Assembly (NCBI RefSeq): GCF_002775205.1
Contig: NC_036464.1
Location: forward strand, 310,001 to 374,000
Length of the DNA stretch: 64,000 bases
Reading direction: 5' to 3'
DNA from: Xiphophorus maculatus
Lineage: Eukaryota; Chordata; Actinopteri; Cyprinodontiformes; Poeciliidae
The number at the start of each line of letters is the position of its first letter. Within the stretch, counting starts at the first letter, position 1. The notes beneath the pieces are model-generated. The model searched no databases. It was given only the letters and a program-made list of their open reading frames with translations, and had not been told where the DNA came from. Made by a program: the position numbers and the translations under genes. Shown one piece after another: positions 62,701 through 64,000 of this stretch.

Positions 62701-63956
62701 AAACAGATGTAACTGAAGCAGACTTTTTAAATATTGGATCAAAGTGTTTGATTAAAAATCTGTAACTTTTGTTAATTTTCTTTTTTAAAGAGTCATGATT
62801 CAAAATGGGAATGAAAAAAAACATATCGTCCCATTGCTAAGGTTGGTAAAGGATCAGTGATGCTGTGGGCTGATCCCTCTTTCTCTCTGGATCTCAAACA
62901 TTTTAAATATAAAGAAAACTGGAAGGTTGGTCTTACAACCAGACAATGGTCAAAACATATTTCCAAATCAGCACAGAAAGGGTTTATTAGACACAAAATC
63001 AGGATTAATCCACGCCCAACTCAGTCCATAGATCTAAGTTTTGTTGTAAACCTCTTGAGCTGAAGAGAAGAGGTCATGAATCCGGCCTGGCGAGATTGTG
63101 CAAAGAGGAACGGTCAAAGATCTCTATCTTTTTTGTGAAGTGCTGCAGCAGAAAACTAAACTTTTAGTTAAAATGTCGCTTATCAACATTGTTGGAGTAC
63201 GCTTGCAGAATGCAAGATAAATTAATTTTAAAGTGATAAATTCACATTTTGCAATTTTTTTTGTACTTTCATTTTCGAGTGTTCTAAAAACACACCCATC
63301 TGATTTTTGACAATAAGTTTGGTTTTTTGGTAAAAACCTTCTGAATGTAATGTCACAAATCAGTGAAGCCCAGCCTGTTGCCTAGCAACCCCAGCAGAGT
63401 TCCGCCCGTTACCTAGCAACCTCAGCAGAGTTCTGGCACATTTGTTCAACTAGTTTTACAGCTGTATGGGATGTACAATGGCTGCGGGAAAAGGCAAGAG
63501 TTTTGCTGTTGCCTTGCCATCCAGAAACTTATAAGAGGCTCTAAAACAGCTCATTCTGAAAGTGAGCAGGCTAAAATTTGATTATCTAAGGATGATTTTG
63601 TACAAAAAAAGTAAAGAACATGTTTTGTGTAGCCCAGAGAGCTATCCTAACCTGCTCAAGGAAACATATTTAACAGTTTTAGACATTTCTACCAGGTGTG
63701 AAAGTGATTCTAGAGGGTGCTGTTCCTGAACTGTGATGAATGTGTGATGAAGATGAGAACTGGTCTTCTTTTAAAGGGATGCGGTACAAGCGCAGAGGTG
63801 TGGACACAGACGGCCATGTGGCGAACTACGTGGAGACGGAACAGCTGATCCACGTCCACAGCCACACGCTGTCCTTCGTCCAGACCCGGGGGTCGGTACC
63901 CGTCTTCTGGAGCCAGGCTGGGTATCGCTACAACCCCCGGCCACGCATCGAGAAAG
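50748..63956 (+). CDS. inpp5f: Inositol polyphosphate-5-phosphatase F (Sac2), first 8 coding exons; 3' part beyond window
   Basis: Coding exons: 50748-50844, 55620-55700, 57429-57565, 60808-60933, 61030-61197, 62102-62158, 62272-62470, 63777-63956. The frame is continuous for about 348 codons; the human protein is about 1130 residues. The N-terminus MELFQAKDYYILQSGDQALW and segments ATDLLLAWNPVCMGLVEGVI, HPRFTVALISRRSRHRAGMR and GSVPVFWSQAGYRYNPRPR identify Sac2. This covers the N-terminal part of the Sac phosphatase domain; the catalytic CX5R-T/S motif lies in later exons outside the window. Despite its name, the vertebrate enzyme mainly removes the 4-phosphate from PI4P on endosomes and controls recycling and Akt signalling. 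Introns 1 and 2 are rich in dispersed repeats. The exon 8 donor (gtcaga) is at the right edge and is supported by frame only. Confidence 0.93.
51735..52060. repeat. TACTCAAGTAAAAGTA-family element in inpp5f intron 1
   Basis: Starts 'ccagagttggatagtaacta'. Contains 'aaattacttttaggcagttt' and 'cttttacttgagtaaaaata'. It is in reverse order relative to the bag3 intron copies, so it is inserted in the opposite orientation. Confidence 0.55.
52711..52750. repeat. Perfect AT-rich hairpin
   Basis: CATGACTAATTTTTT and its complement AAAAAATTAGTCATG face each other around a short spacer that itself contains TTAGTCATG. It lies in inpp5f intron 1. Confidence 0.8.
54735..55005. mobile_element. AGGGCTGAAACGATTAATCG-family MITE in inpp5f intron 1
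   Basis: Left end 'tagggctgaaatgattagtc'; right end 'attaatcgattaatcccccc'. The interior 'atattcaaagcaggaattaa' matches the copy at 61248. Confidence 0.5.
55330..55540. repeat. Minisatellite of about 21-bp TCAGAATAATTGATTATTTTG units
   Basis: About ten diverging units ('gtcagaataattgattattt') with three nearly identical consecutive copies at 55385-55448. It ends 80 bp before inpp5f exon 2. Confidence 0.8.
55895..56065. repeat. Dispersed repeat shared by inpp5f introns 2 and 5 (copy 1)
   Basis: Co-linear with 61730-61890: 'ttgacacctttagtaaagat', 'gccgttttgaactctaaaat', 'gaaaaatccaacctttaatt', 'gtacatttattcagtg'. A short third piece with the last two modules lies at about 62580-62625. Confidence 0.6.
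56765..57050. mobile_element. AGGGCTGAAACGATTAATCG-family MITE in inpp5f intron 2
   Basis: Left end 'tagggctgaaacagttaatt'. The interior 'aaaatcagcagaatgtgtca' is followed by a right end made of 'ttactgtaatcaccagaata'. It is diverged but has the same module order as at 61248. Confidence 0.5.
57911..58550. mobile_element. hAT-like element with GTGTCAAACTC termini in inpp5f intron 3
   Basis: The left end 'cagggtgtcaaactcattta' and the right end 'cctcgagtttgacacatgtt' are inverted. Just inside the right end is 'gcgggccagattcggccccc', a sequence common near such termini in fish. It is non-coding and no matching 8-bp flank was seen. Confidence 0.5.
61248..61647. mobile_element. Near full-length AGGGCTGAAACGATTAATCG-family MITE in inpp5f intron 5
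   Basis: Left end TAGGGCTGAAACGATTAATC. The right end 'ttactaaaataatcgtcagt', then TGCAGC, is inverted relative to it. 400 bp, no open frame. It is the best single reference copy for the family in this window. Confidence 0.6.
61730..61890. repeat. Dispersed repeat shared by inpp5f introns 2 and 5 (copy 2)
   Basis: Co-linear with 55895-56065 over about 160 bp ('ttgacacccttgataaagat' to 'gtacatttattcagtgtggg'). Confidence 0.6.
62793..63130 (+). mobile_element. Decayed Tc1/mariner-like transposase fragment in inpp5f intron 7
   Basis: Modules in the order found in fish Tc1-like transposase genes: 'ggatcagtgatgctgtgggc', 'caaccagacaatggtcaaaa', 'gcacagaaagggtttattag', 'gagctgaagagaagaggtca' and 'aggaacggtcaaagatctct'. 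The frame is broken, so only short open stretches remain. Class assignment rests on remembered family sequence. Confidence 0.5.
63377..63420. promoter_or_regulatory. Two RFX X-box-like motifs
   Basis: GTTGCCTAGCAAC (63377-63389) and GTTACCTAGCAAC (63408-63420) both fit GTTRCC-n-RGYAAC. They lie in inpp5f intron 7 inside what looks like a duplicated 30-bp unit, so they may come from a repeat. Confidence 0.4.
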
Positions 63957-64000
63957 GTCAGAGGAGCTGGGTTATCTGAGCCAGGGAGACGTTCACATTT

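Overview
This is eukaryotic nuclear DNA, almost certainly from a ray-finned (teleost) fish. The reasons are intron-rich vertebrate genes with short to medium introns, AT-rich spacers full of short inverted-repeat transposons and microsatellites, and a gene set orthologous to human chromosome 10. I cannot name the species; the repeat style fits a percomorph. There is no bacterial, phage or CRISPR content.

Five protein-coding genes are supported. From left to right: atoh7 (single exon, +, 6922-7356), the bHLH factor for retinal ganglion cell fate; pkd2l1 (15 coding exons, +, 13459-23402), a polycystin-type TRP channel; tial1 (12 coding exons, -, 27903-38314), a stress-granule RNA-binding protein; bag3 (4 coding exons, +, 40062-46779), an HSP70 co-chaperone; and inpp5f/sac2 (first 8 coding exons, +, from 50748 and running off the right edge), a phosphoinositide 4-phosphatase. 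I resolved all exon junctions by reading frame, splice dinucleotides and similarity to remembered vertebrate proteins; each complete gene gives an uninterrupted frame. The order and orientation tial1(-) bag3(+) inpp5f(+) is the same as in human 10q26. Finding atoh7 and pkd2l1 beside them is a fish-specific compaction of loci that are tens of Mb apart in human.

Region by region: 1-6600 is AT-rich spacer with transposon remnants, a degenerate tandem array and a GC-richer block (about 3540-4400) that looks like a distal atoh7 enhancer. Positions 6640-7900 hold atoh7 with TATA box, E-boxes and poly(A) signal. Positions 7900-13230 are a gene-poor spacer with a two-state minisatellite, RFX and ETS motifs and a decayed reading frame. 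The pkd2l1 introns carry several copies of a terminal-inverted-repeat element and two co-linear copies of a TTTAGCT-rich repeat. Positions 23403-27902 are the spacer between the converging pkd2l1 and tial1 3' ends. Positions 38315-40061 are the divergent tial1/bag3 promoter interval, with a perfect heat-shock element before bag3. Positions 46780-50747 contain a large GGAT array inside hAT-like termini, a three-copy duplication and the CpG-rich inpp5f promoter.

No new multi-gene system is visible. The points most worth following are a 20-residue polyglutamine insertion in the prion-like domain of Tial1 where the human protein has two glutamines, a GC-AG intron in the same gene, the terminal-inverted-repeat family that nearly fills pkd2l1 intron 3, and several candidate conserved noncoding elements. 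bag3 (heat-inducible chaperone factor) and tial1 (stress-granule assembly) are divergently arranged stress-response genes; whether they share regulation is inference.
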